Positions 40,459 through 48,966 of a stretch of DNA of 64,000 nt are shown here, in pieces (the stretch's first letter is position 1; every line of letters starts with the position of its first letter). Source of the stretch: an uncultured Chloroflexota bacterium (lineage in GTDB: Bacteria > Chloroflexota > Anaerolineae > Anaerolineales > Anaerolineaceae); contig CADACE010000017.1 of the NCBI GenBank assembly GCA_902786265.1, positions 1 to 64,000 on the forward strand. Direction: 5' to 3'. The position numbers and the translations under genes were made by a program. The notes under the pieces were generated by a model that saw nothing but the letters and a program-made list of their open reading frames with translations, was not told the DNA's origin and did not search any database.

Positions 40459-41390
40459 ATTTCATCCTTTTCTGCAGCGCTTATCCCGGGCTGAATATTC
40501 TTCTGCTCTCTGCCGCGCGTATTTCTGTACTCTGTCGGAGACTGCCCGTAAGTCTTGCGAAAGATATCGCGGAAGTTCCCCTGGTTGTTATAACCGAGAA
40601 CATCGGCAATTTTTGATATCGGGTAATTGCTTCCCAGCAGCAGCCGGGCTGCTTCCTTCATTTTGGCATTCTGTATGATTTCCGTAAAGGAGAGCCCCAT
40701 ATACGTTTTGAGGATCCGCTGGACCTGACGTTCACTGTAATTAAAAAGATCTGCAAGCTCTTTGAGCGTGACAGTTGTGTAATGATCCTGGATGTATTTC
40801 ATGATGGCAAGCAGGTTCTCACTTTTCCGGATAGAAATGTTCCCGAAAACAACATCGCTGCCATGATTTCGCAGAAGCATAATAAAAAACTGGTCGACCA
40901 GACTGTTTACCATCCGGTTCCGGAATTCATCACATCTGAGACTTTCCAGATAAGCATTTTTCAGGACCTCCATCAGTGCCGGATCCCACTCACAGGGGAA
41001 GAAGAGAAATGGGTGCGGATTCAGTCCGTAAAGGATCCGGCTGAAAAAATCTGCAAGGATGCTTTCTTTGTCCTGCAAAACGCCCAAAAAAGCTTTTTCA
41101 AAAGTACTGCGCCGGATCAGAAGACAAAGCAGATTTCCTTCAGAAAAACAGCTGAGAGCGTGTCTGGCTTCAGGAGCGACAATGCAGATGTTTCCCTTGC
41201 GCATCGGGATCTTCTGGTCTGCCACAAATCCGGTAAATTCACCGTCAAGCATGATCTGGACAGAAAAGAAGTTGTTGGTATGCCATACCGGAGGGAAAAA
41301 AGCCGGCTGATGATGGAAATGGACATCAATATCTTTCTCCTGCAAGACCTCTTCTTCCAGATTTTCTTCCGTGATCTGAATCGAAAACAT
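40455..41390 (-). CDS. AraC family transcriptional regulator
   Basis: The 311-residue protein has an N-terminal cupin-like sensing domain (HFHHQPAFFPPVWHTNNFFSVQIMLDGEF, about 24-52) and a C-terminal double helix-turn-helix (about 205-297). The latter has LKELADLFNYSERQVQRILK and the recognition-type ISKIADVLGYNNQGNFRDIFRKTYGQSPTEYR. It lies between gene sets A and B, divergent from B. Repeats that look like its operator lie at 41661-41730. It is the only regulator gene within the 31-54 kb block and probably controls set B, perhaps both sets. Confidence 0.92.
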   Translation of the reverse strand: MFSIQITEENLEEEVLQEKDIDVHFHHQPAFFPPVWHTNNFFSVQIMLDGEFTGFVADQKIPMRKGNICIVAPEARHALSCFSEGNLLCLLIRRSTFEKAFLGVLQDKESILADFFSRILYGLNPHPFLFFPCEWDPALMEVLKNAYLESLRCDEFRNRMVNSLVDQFFIMLLRNHGSDVVFGNISIRKSENLLAIMKYIQDHYTTVTLKELADLFNYSERQVQRILKTYMGLSFTEIIQNAKMKEAARLLLGSNYPISKIADVLGYNNQGNFRDIFRKTYGQSPTEYRNTRGREQKNIQPGISAAEKDEI

Positions 41391-41660
41391 TTCAGCCGCA
41401 CCCTGAAGTTCTTATCTGTAATATCTGTATGTATGAGGGTATTGATATTCGGTATCTCCCGCTTTCTCATAACAATGGCGGAAATATTCTTCGATCAGAA
41501 GTTGTTTTTTATCTTTACTGAACGCTTCCTGCATGGGACCATCTGCCTTTTTATGACGTAATTCCATCGGTATTTTTAGAATAATCTGTTTGTCTTATAT
41601 TGCCTTCATTATATAGGCAAAAATAAAAGCAAAGAATCAATCTGATTCGATATCATCGGG

Positions 41661-41730
41661 TAATGTCGTAAAACCGTTTACTAATGTCGTAAAACCAACT
41701 TTTCAAGAAAAATCTTTTACGATATGGTTA
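41661..41730. promoter_or_regulatory. Putative AraC-type operator, two direct and one inverted copy
   Basis: TAATGTCGTAAAACC occurs twice, at 41661-41675 and 41682-41696, exactly 21 bases apart (two helical turns). A third, inverted and imperfect copy reads TTTTACGATATGGTTA at 41715-41730 (shared core TCGTAAAA). The array lies between the araC-like gene and the first gene of set B. AraC-type dimers often bind such direct repeats. Confidence 0.7.
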
Positions 41731-41835
41731 ATCACTACAGCATGATTCAGCCTCTTCTGGTTGCGGAGGTGATTTAAACCTGTACTCGATCCTTAAAATT
41801 CAATTTTTTGAAAGCAATAAGGGACTTTTCAGCTT

Positions 41836-42285
41836 ATGAAATACAACAATGAGTGGTTTTTCAAGTGGAACATAATCACAAACACCTGTATGGCGCTGAT
41901 CATTAATACCGCCGCGACAATTTTTGCCGGCGGTGATACTTTGCAGGGATGGGTAAAAGGCTGCTGCTGCGCTTTTACGATCAACACCATAGCCGCGATC
42001 CTGATCCCTGTCGGGCCTTTGAGCATGAAATTTGCCCGCGGCCTGTGCAAGACAAAACCGGGTACCCTTCCTGATCTTCTTGCAAGGAACCTGATCGTCA
42101 ATTTGATTTTTGTCACGATCGTAAGCCTTGGAATGGCCATGATCAACGTCGGTTTTGTCCCCGATTTTTTCCGGATTTGGATATCAACTTACTTTAAACT
42201 GCTGCTGGTCGGGATCATCGGTGCATCGATCATCGAAAAACCGATCGAATTGTTTTGTGACAAATATGGCAAAGCGGGATCCTGA
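41836..42285 (+). CDS. Four-helix membrane protein, DUF2798-like tandem (set B)
   Basis: The 149-residue protein has four membrane helices in two repeated hairpins (about 9-66 and 84-141) and resembles the protein at 39522 in size and layout, with low identity. No catalytic motif is visible. AAGGGA precedes the ATG. It is the first gene after the putative AraC operator and is followed by the second Fe-S flavoprotein gene. The order of membrane protein and flavoprotein is reversed relative to set A. Confidence 0.6.
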   Translation: MKYNNEWFFKWNIITNTCMALIINTAATIFAGGDTLQGWVKGCCCAFTINTIAAILIPVGPLSMKFARGLCKTKPGTLPDLLARNLIVNLIFVTIVSLGMAMINVGFVPDFFRIWISTYFKLLLVGIIGASIIEKPIELFCDKYGKAGS

Positions 42286-42330
42286 CCCGTTGTGATCCGG
42301 GATCAGGGATTTGATTGAATTTGTGGATAA

Positions 42331-42375
42331 ACCAATAACGCGGTTGTCGGCGGTTTTATCGCTTATTGGTATTTT
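42331..42375 (+). terminator. Hairpin between membrane protein and flavoprotein genes
   Basis: ACCAATAA (42331-42338) pairs with TTATTGGT (42363-42370) around a long loop, followed by ATTTTATAAAA. It could be a partial terminator that lowers expression of the downstream genes. Confidence 0.45.
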
Positions 42376-42411
42376 ATAAAACCATTTTGTTTTATTCAGG
42401 AGGGACTGAGA

Positions 42412-43359
42412 ATGACATATAAAGTAATGGGCATCACTGCCGGAAGAAAAAACAGCAACAGTGAAATTTTATTAAAGGAAGCATTAATGGCTTGTGAAGA
42501 AGCCGGTGCCCAGATCACCATGGTAAATCTTTCCGATTATACCATCCTTGACTGTACCGGATGCACTGCCTGCACGATGGCAATGTCACAAGGGAAAAAT
42601 GCCGGCTGTGTTCTCGATAAAAAGGATGACAAGAAACGCATCATGGACGTTATGCTGGATCAGGATGCAGTCATTTATTCTGCCCCGACCTATGACCTGC
42701 AGCCCTGTGCGCTGTTCACCCGTTTTTGCCAGCGCAGCCTTGCTTACGAGACCAGCTTCCTTGAAGCTATTGGCGCGATCGAACGCAGAGCCCGTCTTGC
42801 GGGGCTCATTGCCGTCGGAGGCTCCACACGTGCCTGGCAGTCTATGGCGCTTGAATCCATGCAGGCAGCCATGTTTACCACAGACATGAAAGTCGTCGAT
42901 ATGATCCTTGCCACCCGCGTTCCCGGAAACGGTCAGTGTGTTCTGAATGATGAACTGATCGCCCGCGCGCACAAGATGGGTGAAAACATCATGACCGCGA
43001 TCCAGACACCTGTTGAAGATCGCCATTGGCTGGGTGATGAAGACATGGGCTGGTGCCCGAACTGCCATTCCAATGCGCTCGTTCTCGGTGAACCGCAGTG
43101 GGACGGTGTTTCCTATGAAGTGGAATGCCAGGTATGCGGATGCGGCGGTACGCTGGAGAAGGTTGATGGCAAGTGGAAGTTCGTCATTGACCCGGTCAAC
43201 GGCCGTCTGAAGGATCGCACCACAGTCGAAGGCCGCCAGCTGCACCTGGATGAGATCGGTTATACCCAGGGAGCCATGTTCTACGCCAACCCCGAAAACA
43301 TGAAGCTTGCCCAGCAGAAAAAGCAGAAGTACATCGATAAGAAGTACCCTGCCGTGTAA
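42412..43359 (+). CDS. Flavodoxin-fold Fe-S flavoprotein with zinc-ribbon tail (set B)
   Basis: The 315-residue paralogue of the protein at 38550 begins MTYKVMGITAGRKNSNSE (FMN site). It carries Cys48-x2-Cys51-x2-Cys54-x11-Cys66 and a ribbon with CPNCH and CQVCGCGG (about 214-244). The same domain order and the same cysteine spacing show common descent; the sequences have otherwise diverged. It likely transfers electrons to or from the FAD enzyme encoded next. GGAGG precedes the ATG. Confidence 0.82.
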   Translation: MTYKVMGITAGRKNSNSEILLKEALMACEEAGAQITMVNLSDYTILDCTGCTACTMAMSQGKNAGCVLDKKDDKKRIMDVMLDQDAVIYSAPTYDLQPCALFTRFCQRSLAYETSFLEAIGAIERRARLAGLIAVGGSTRAWQSMALESMQAAMFTTDMKVVDMILATRVPGNGQCVLNDELIARAHKMGENIMTAIQTPVEDRHWLGDEDMGWCPNCHSNALVLGEPQWDGVSYEVECQVCGCGGTLEKVDGKWKFVIDPVNGRLKDRTTVEGRQLHLDEIGYTQGAMFYANPENMKLAQQKKQKYIDKKYPAV

Positions 43360-43460
43360 TTAAGTGTCAAAAAACATATCGATGATGGTTGTGGATTTTT
43401 ACAATTTTCACCGATGTAGATAAATCAAACAAACAAAAAACATAAGGAGAAATTTCCAAC

Positions 43461-44954
43461 ATGAAGCAAATGGAAGCTGATGTCATCGTTGTAGCAGCCG
43501 GTCTTTCGGGCCTTGCTGCCAGCATTTCCGCGGCAGAAAACGGCGCGAAAGTGCTTACTTTTGAAAAATCCACAACTACCGGCGGCGCGGCCAATATGGG
43601 TATGGGTCCTCTGGGTGTAGGTTCCCGAATTCAGCGGGAACATATGGTTTCCCTCACCCCCGGTGAAGCCTTCCGCAAGCACATGTATTTCACACATTAC
43701 CGCGTGGATGCGCGGATGGTCCGTGACTATTATTTCAAATCCGGCGAAACCATTGACTGGCTGCAGGAAATGGGTGTTGAATTCGCCGGTGTACAGCGCG
43801 CCTTCTCCGCTCCGGAAGATACCCGCCCGTACTCCGATGGTGAATTCACATGGCACGTTGTCCAGCCGGAAGGCGGCGGCATCCCGGGACCGAGAGCGGC
43901 AACCGCGATGACCAAGAAGATGACCGAACGCGCAACTGACCTTGGTGTGGAATTCCTCTTCGAGACCCCGGTCCAGAAGCTTATCAAGGAAGACGGCAAG
44001 GTAGTCGGTGTTATCGCCAAAGATAAGAACGGCGAGGAAATCGAAGCCAGAGCCAAGGCTGTTATCGTCGCGACCGGCGGTTTTGGCGACAACCCCGTGA
44101 TGATCAAGGAACAGACCGGATATGAATTCGGCAAGACCATCTTCAACTTCGCTGTCCCGGGCATGAAGGGCGACGGGCTGAAGATGTGCTGGGAAGCCGG
44201 CGCCGGTAAAGAACCCTGCACCATGGAGCTGATGTACCAGCTGCCTGACAACATGAACCACTTCATCCTTGACGGTGCGTTCCGCCAGCCGTGTCTGTGG
44301 GTCAACCGCAACGGTGAACGCTTTATGCCGGAAGATCAGATCGGCAATACCACCTTCACAGGCAATGCCATCACCGCACAGCCGGGCATGGTCGCCTTCG
44401 CGATTTTCGACAGCAAACTGCTGAAGAAATACAAGAAGAACGGTCCGGATATTCCGAGCCATGTCCATCCGCATGACCTTTATGATCACTTCGATGAACA
44501 GTGGGAACGCGATCTTGCCGACGGCTATGAACCGTGCACCCAGGCTGATACCATTGAAGAACTTGCCGAAAAGGCCGGGATCGACGTTGACGGACTCGTC
44601 GCGCAGGTAGAAGAATACAACGAAATGTGCGATGGCGGATTTGACGAGATCTTCGAAAAAGACCGCCGCTATATGCAGCCGATCGCGAAAGCTCCGTTCT
44701 ACTGCCTGCGGCAGAACGTGGGTGCCTACGGTTCCCTGGGCGGTGTGAAGATCAACCACAAGACCCAGGTAATGACCCAGGAAGCGAAAGTTATCCCCGG
44801 GCTCTACTGCGTGGGTACCGATGCGTGCAACATCTTCGGTGACAGCTACCCGTTCATCCTTTCCGGCAACACCATGGGCTTCTGCCTGAACAGCGGACGA
44901 ATTGCCGGTGAAAACGCGGCTGCTGAAGCGCTCGGAGACGATTTCGATTTCTAA
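43461..44954 (+). CDS. FAD-dependent oxidoreductase, fumarate reductase flavoprotein-like
   Basis: The 497-residue protein has the FAD_binding_2 fold: a dinucleotide motif AAGLSGLAAS (12-21, with Ala where the first Gly is usual), TTTGGAANMG, a mid-chain ATGGFGDNP, and a C-terminal GLYCVGTDACNIFGDSYPF with SGNTMGFCLNSGRIAGENAA. It resembles fumarate, urocanate or 3-ketosteroid-type reductases that saturate an activated C=C bond. No Tat signal, haem or FMN-binding domain is present, so it is soluble and cytoplasmic. Electrons could come from the flavoprotein before it or the Fe-S flavoenzyme after it. The substrate is unknown. Confidence 0.86.
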   Translation: MKQMEADVIVVAAGLSGLAASISAAENGAKVLTFEKSTTTGGAANMGMGPLGVGSRIQREHMVSLTPGEAFRKHMYFTHYRVDARMVRDYYFKSGETIDWLQEMGVEFAGVQRAFSAPEDTRPYSDGEFTWHVVQPEGGGIPGPRAATAMTKKMTERATDLGVEFLFETPVQKLIKEDGKVVGVIAKDKNGEEIEARAKAVIVATGGFGDNPVMIKEQTGYEFGKTIFNFAVPGMKGDGLKMCWEAGAGKEPCTMELMYQLPDNMNHFILDGAFRQPCLWVNRNGERFMPEDQIGNTTFTGNAITAQPGMVAFAIFDSKLLKKYKKNGPDIPSHVHPHDLYDHFDEQWERDLADGYEPCTQADTIEELAEKAGIDVDGLVAQVEEYNEMCDGGFDEIFEKDRRYMQPIAKAPFYCLRQNVGAYGSLGGVKINHKTQVMTQEAKVIPGLYCVGTDACNIFGDSYPFILSGNTMGFCLNSGRIAGENAAAEALGDDFDF

Positions 44955-44975
44955 AAGCGAAGTAAAAACAATCTG

Positions 44976-45004
44976 TCAGGACACGCAGTTCATGCGTGTC
45001 CTGA
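44976..45004 (+). other. Perfect 11-bp hairpin in the set B spacer
   Basis: TCAGGACACGC and GCGTGTCCTGA enclose a 7-base loop. No T-run follows (TACTATT), so it is more likely an RNA-stability or processing element, or a weak terminator, between the FAD enzyme and the Fe-S enzyme. Confidence 0.6.
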
Positions 45005-45076
45005 TACTATTCGGCAGAGCATGAATTAAAGATCTGCCGGATTTACTAAGCAGGACTTAACTGACAGGAGTGCTTA

Positions 45077-47167
45077 ATGAAGATTTTTATTGATGACCGG
45101 GAAATAGAGGCGAAAGAAGGACAATCCGTTCTTGACGCAGCTCTTGATGCCGGGATCTTCATTCCTCATCTTTGCAGCCATCCGGATCTTGAGGCGAAAG
45201 GCGGCTGCAGACTCTGTTCTATTGAAGTAGAGGGTGAAGATAAGGCGGTACCCGCATGTGAGACCATCGTGAAAGATGGTATGAAGGTCACCGTAAACGG
45301 ACCGAAGGCGGAAAAAGTCAGAAGGATGTCGATGGAACTGATCCTTGCCTCCCATCCCGCTGACTGCACCGGATGCCCGAAATACGGCAAATGCGAGCTG
45401 CAGAGTATGTACCAGTATATGGGCGTGAGTCCGGAAAGATGGCGCAAGAAGTCCCGACCGGTACCGAACAATGATTCCAATCCGCTCATTTCCCACCTGT
45501 TTACCCGCTGTATCCGCTGCGGACGCTGCATCAGAGCCTGTCAGGATCTCCGCGGCGTAAAGGTATTGGATTATATCAACACACCGCAGGGCATTAGAGC
45601 CGGGATCCCGGACGGCAAGTCTCTGGCGGAAGCCGGATGCCGTTTCTGCGGTGCGTGTATTGAAGTATGCCCCACCGGTTCCATCGTGGACCAGGTGAAA
45701 ATCATGAAGGATAACCGTTCCTACGCGGACAACATTGTGCCCTGCAGGGCAACTTGTCCCGCCCGTGTGGATATTCCGCGGTTTATCCGCTATATCAAAA
45801 ACGGCGATTTCGACAAGGCGACTGCGGTCATCAGGGAGAGAGTACCGTTCCCGGAAACACTCGGTAGTGTCTGTACCCATCCCTGCGAAACAGAATGTAA
45901 ACGCGGTGAAGTGAACGAACCGCTTTCAATCTGCCGCCTGAAGAGAGCTGCCGGTGTAAACGACAGCGGGGCCTGGAAGGCGAGAGTCCGGAAGGACGCT
46001 CCTACGGGCAAAAAGGCTGCTGTTATCGGTGCGGGTCCTGCCGGTCTTACTGCGGCATATTACCTTGCGAAGAAGGGCCATGAGGTGACAGTGTTCGAGA
46101 AGAACCCGAAAGCGGGCGGCCAGTGCCGTTATGGCATTCCGTACTATCGCCTTCCCGACGAACTGCTCGACAAGGAAATTGACGCGATGCTGGAATCCGG
46201 CTTTACCCTGAAGACCGATACCGAAGCTCCGGCTCCGGCTGACCTTCTTGCAAGCGGATTCGATACAGTGCTTGTCGCTGTTGGTACGCATCAGGGTACC
46301 AAGCTCCCGTTGGAAGGCGGTGATCTCCCCGGCGTTTATCTGAACGCGGAATTTCTGAAGAGATCCCGCATGGGCGATCCGATGCCCGTCGGTGAAAAGG
46401 TGATGATCCTCGGCGGCGGCAGTGTTGCTTATGACTGCGCGAGGACTGCTATCAGGCTCGGCGCGAAAGAAGTCCATGTAGCCTGTCTCGAAAGTCCCGA
46501 AAAGATGACTGCCTCAAAAGATGAGATCGAAGAAGGCGCCGAAGAAGGTGTGATCCTTCATGCCGCCCATTCGTTCCGCCGCATTACCGGTACCGACAAA
46601 GCCGAAGGTGTGGAACTTCAAAAGATCGAACGCTTCTATTTTGACGAAAATCACAGAGCCGTTATCGACCTGGTCGAAGGCAGCAATCAGATCATCCCTG
46701 TGGACAATGTTATTTTCGCGGTAGGGCAAAAACCGTTTGGGACGGATAAGATGGGGCTTGAACTTACCCATGGTCCGTACATTGCGGCGGATGAAAACCT
46801 GGCCACAAGTATGGCGGGTGTCTATGCTGCGGGCGATGTTGTGACCGGGACAAAGACGGTCATTGACGCGATCGCCGCAGGCCGCAAGGCTGCCGAACAA
46901 ATGGACCTCTTCATGGGAGGCGACGGCGACATCAGTGAAGAGCTTCTGGATAATGAAGTGCCGTCTCCGTTCATCGGACATATCGATGGCTTCGCAGCCC
47001 TCAAGCGCGGTGAACCGAAAGTCGCGGATGCGAAAGAACGTGCGCATAGCTTTAGCCTTGTGGAGCAGCCATTCTCCTGCGATCAGGCGAAATGTGAAGC
47101 GGAACGATGCCTGCAGTGCGACCTGAGACTGCAGCTGACCCGCCCGAAGCTTTGGAACGAATACTAA
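45077..47167 (+). CDS. Multi-cluster Fe-S NAD(P)H oxidoreductase (NuoG-like N-terminus, GltD-like C-terminus)
   Basis: The 696-residue protein strings together several redox modules. A 2Fe-2S ferredoxin has Cys33, 44, 47 and 61. A NuoG/HydA-type His-Cys3 site has His93, Cys97, 100 and 106. Two 4Fe-4S sites have Cys145/148/151/155 and Cys188/191/194/198. A GltD-type part has CRATCPARVDIPRF and CTHPCETECKRG. FAD and NAD(P)H sites are at GAGPAGLTAAYYLAKKG (318 on) and MILGGGSVAYDCARTA. The tail ends CLQCDLRL. It likely passes electrons between NAD(P)H and ferredoxin or the neighbouring flavoenzymes in the cytoplasm. The next gene encodes a NuoF-tail-like ferredoxin, probably its subunit. Confidence 0.86.
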   Translation: MKIFIDDREIEAKEGQSVLDAALDAGIFIPHLCSHPDLEAKGGCRLCSIEVEGEDKAVPACETIVKDGMKVTVNGPKAEKVRRMSMELILASHPADCTGCPKYGKCELQSMYQYMGVSPERWRKKSRPVPNNDSNPLISHLFTRCIRCGRCIRACQDLRGVKVLDYINTPQGIRAGIPDGKSLAEAGCRFCGACIEVCPTGSIVDQVKIMKDNRSYADNIVPCRATCPARVDIPRFIRYIKNGDFDKATAVIRERVPFPETLGSVCTHPCETECKRGEVNEPLSICRLKRAAGVNDSGAWKARVRKDAPTGKKAAVIGAGPAGLTAAYYLAKKGHEVTVFEKNPKAGGQCRYGIPYYRLPDELLDKEIDAMLESGFTLKTDTEAPAPADLLASGFDTVLVAVGTHQGTKLPLEGGDLPGVYLNAEFLKRSRMGDPMPVGEKVMILGGGSVAYDCARTAIRLGAKEVHVACLESPEKMTASKDEIEEGAEEGVILHAAHSFRRITGTDKAEGVELQKIERFYFDENHRAVIDLVEGSNQIIPVDNVIFAVGQKPFGTDKMGLELTHGPYIAADENLATSMAGVYAAGDVVTGTKTVIDAIAAGRKAAEQMDLFMGGDGDISEELLDNEVPSPFIGHIDGFAALKRGEPKVADAKERAHSFSLVEQPFSCDQAKCEAERCLQCDLRLQLTRPKLWNEY

Positions 47168-47178
47168 GGAGGTGCCGC

Positions 47179-47754
47179 ATGACGACTTTAGAACATGTTA
47201 AAGCCCTGAAGGACACAGAGTGCATTGTGGATGTCCTCCTGAATGAAGTAAAGAAGAACGAATGCAAGACCTGCGGGAAATGCACTTTCGGCTATGAGGG
47301 AATTAACCAGCTTGAAATGATCCTTTCCGATATCACGGAAAAGAAAGGCCGTCCCGGAGACATTGAACTTATGGATGACCTCTGCGGGGTGATGAAGGAA
47401 CAGTCCCTCTGTGAGACCGGTGAAGAAATCGCAGCCGCGGTTCTGGAAGCTATTTCGGCTTACAGAAAGGACTTTGAAGACCACATCAGCAAGAGAGGCT
47501 GCCGCGCGGGTGTCTGCAAAAAGTACATGACCTACCATGTGCTTGCGGCGAAGTGTATCGGCTGCGGTGACTGCATGGATGTCTGTGAGGATGACGCGAT
47601 CCTCGGCAAGAAGAAGTTTGTGCATGTGATCGTACAGGATGAATGTACTCAGTGCGGCAAATGTCTTGAGGCTTGTGACGAAGAAGCGATCGTGACCGCG
47701 GGTGCTATCAAACCGCGCTGCCCGGCAAAGCCGATTCCCTGCAAGGCAAAATAG
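47179..47754 (+). CDS. NuoF C-terminal-like ferredoxin subunit
   Basis: The 191-residue protein corresponds to only the end of NuoF/HydB-type NADH dehydrogenase subunits. A 4Fe-4S site is formed by Cys29/32/35 (CKTCGKC) and Cys78 (SLCETG). The linker CRAGVCKKYMTYHVLAAKC follows, then two ferredoxin clusters (Cys126/129/132/136 and Cys156/159/162/166). The NADH- and FMN-binding parts of NuoF are absent. AAGGAGG, 12 bases after the previous stop, sets the start at 47179. Together with the 696-residue protein it rebuilds a NuoG/NuoF-like wire around a GltD-like flavin core. Confidence 0.82.
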   Translation: MTTLEHVKALKDTECIVDVLLNEVKKNECKTCGKCTFGYEGINQLEMILSDITEKKGRPGDIELMDDLCGVMKEQSLCETGEEIAAAVLEAISAYRKDFEDHISKRGCRAGVCKKYMTYHVLAAKCIGCGDCMDVCEDDAILGKKKFVHVIVQDECTQCGKCLEACDEEAIVTAGAIKPRCPAKPIPCKAK

Positions 47755-47832
47755 GCAAAAAGCAAAAACACAGGACGGTGATGGAAGCGGAGACCAGCTT
47801 TCATCACCGCCATGAAAGGATCAATTACAGAA

Positions 47833-48942
47833 ATGGCATACAGAATTCTTGTTATCAATCCGGGGTCAACTTCGACCAAGGTTGGTGCCTTTGAAGGAGA
47901 AAAAGAACTGTTTTCTGTCAATGTATCGCATGATGCTGAAAAGCTGAAAACATTCGCCACTGTCAGTGACCAGCTTCCCTACCGAAAAGAAACGATTCTC
48001 AAAGCGCTCAAGGATGAAGGGATCGACCTTTCTTCGTTTGACGCGTTTGTCGGCAGAGGCGGCGGCCTTCTGGCAGTTGAAGGCGGTACCTATAAAATCA
48101 ATGATATTCTTCTGGACCACGCGGAACGCGGCGCGAACGGCATCCAGCATCCCGCTCAGCTTGGTTCCCAGCTGGCGAACGGGTTCGCTGTGCAGTACGG
48201 GAAGCCCGCGTTTGTTGTGAACCCTCCGGATACCGATGAAATTATCCTTGAAGCACGTATGACAGGGCTGAAGGGAGTTTACCGGAACGTCCATCTGCAC
48301 GCGCTCAACCTTAAAGAAACAGCCATCCGGCACAGTGCGGCAAACGGTTGGAAATATGAGGATAAAAACTATATTGTCTGCCATATCGGCGGCGGCATTT
48401 CCATCTCCGCGCACCGGAAGGGCAAGATGATCGACGGCAATGACATCGTCGGCGGTGAAGGGCCGATGGCTCCTACACGCTGCGGTGCGATCCCTGTCGG
48501 AGAGGTCATCAAATACTGCGCGAAAGCGGAAGATATCAAAGAAGTCAAGAATATCTGCATGAAATCCGGCGGTTTTGTCAGCCATCTCGGAACCAGCGAT
48601 GCCAGAGAAGTCAACGCAATGGCAGCCGAAGGCAATAAATACGCCCAACTGGTCTGGGACACAATGATGTACCAGATCATCAAGTATATCGGCGCGATGG
48701 CCGGTGTTCTTCACGGTCAGGTGGATGGAATTCTCCTGGGCGGCGGTATGGTCCATAACAAAGATCTTGTGAAGGAAATTACGGACAGCTGCTCCTGGAT
48801 CGCTCCTGTTTCTGCCTATCCGGGCGAATTCGAGCTTGAAGCGATGGCGGCCGGTGCTATCCGTGTTTTGAACGGTGAGGAAGAACCGAAAACCTATACA
48901 GGTAAACCAAGATGGAGCCCAAGCGATCTTGAGTCTCTGTAA
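47833..48942 (+). CDS. buk: Butyrate kinase-family acyl kinase (set B)
   Basis: The 369-residue paralogue of the kinase at 36339 has NPGSTSTKVGAF, GGLLAVEGGTYKINDILLDH, PAFVVNPPDTDEI, VCHIGGGISISAHRKGKMIDGNDIVGGEGPMAPTRCG and DGILLGGGMVHNKDL. The family start is at 47833; the in-frame ATG at 47812 lacks a binding site and adds seven atypical residues. It makes ATP from an acyl phosphate. In set B the kinase is separated from its phosphate acyltransferase by the thiolase-DUF35-ACP genes, unlike classical ptb-buk order. Confidence 0.92.
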   Translation: MAYRILVINPGSTSTKVGAFEGEKELFSVNVSHDAEKLKTFATVSDQLPYRKETILKALKDEGIDLSSFDAFVGRGGGLLAVEGGTYKINDILLDHAERGANGIQHPAQLGSQLANGFAVQYGKPAFVVNPPDTDEIILEARMTGLKGVYRNVHLHALNLKETAIRHSAANGWKYEDKNYIVCHIGGGISISAHRKGKMIDGNDIVGGEGPMAPTRCGAIPVGEVIKYCAKAEDIKEVKNICMKSGGFVSHLGTSDAREVNAMAAEGNKYAQLVWDTMMYQIIKYIGAMAGVLHGQVDGILLGGGMVHNKDLVKEITDSCSWIAPVSAYPGEFELEAMAAGAIRVLNGEEEPKTYTGKPRWSPSDLESL

Positions 48943-48966
48943 CTTTCAATAATTGGGAAAGAAAGG

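Noticed and set aside
43425-44759. A 444-codon minus-strand frame opposite the FAD oxidoreductase
   Set aside because: It is a shadow of a clear flavoenzyme gene; its translation shows no motif.
36339-48942. Treating the two butyrate kinase genes as a standard butyrate fermentation locus
   Set aside because: No crotonase, acyl-CoA dehydrogenase, hydroxybutyryl-CoA dehydrogenase or Etf genes are present; instead ACPs and AcpS genes accompany them.
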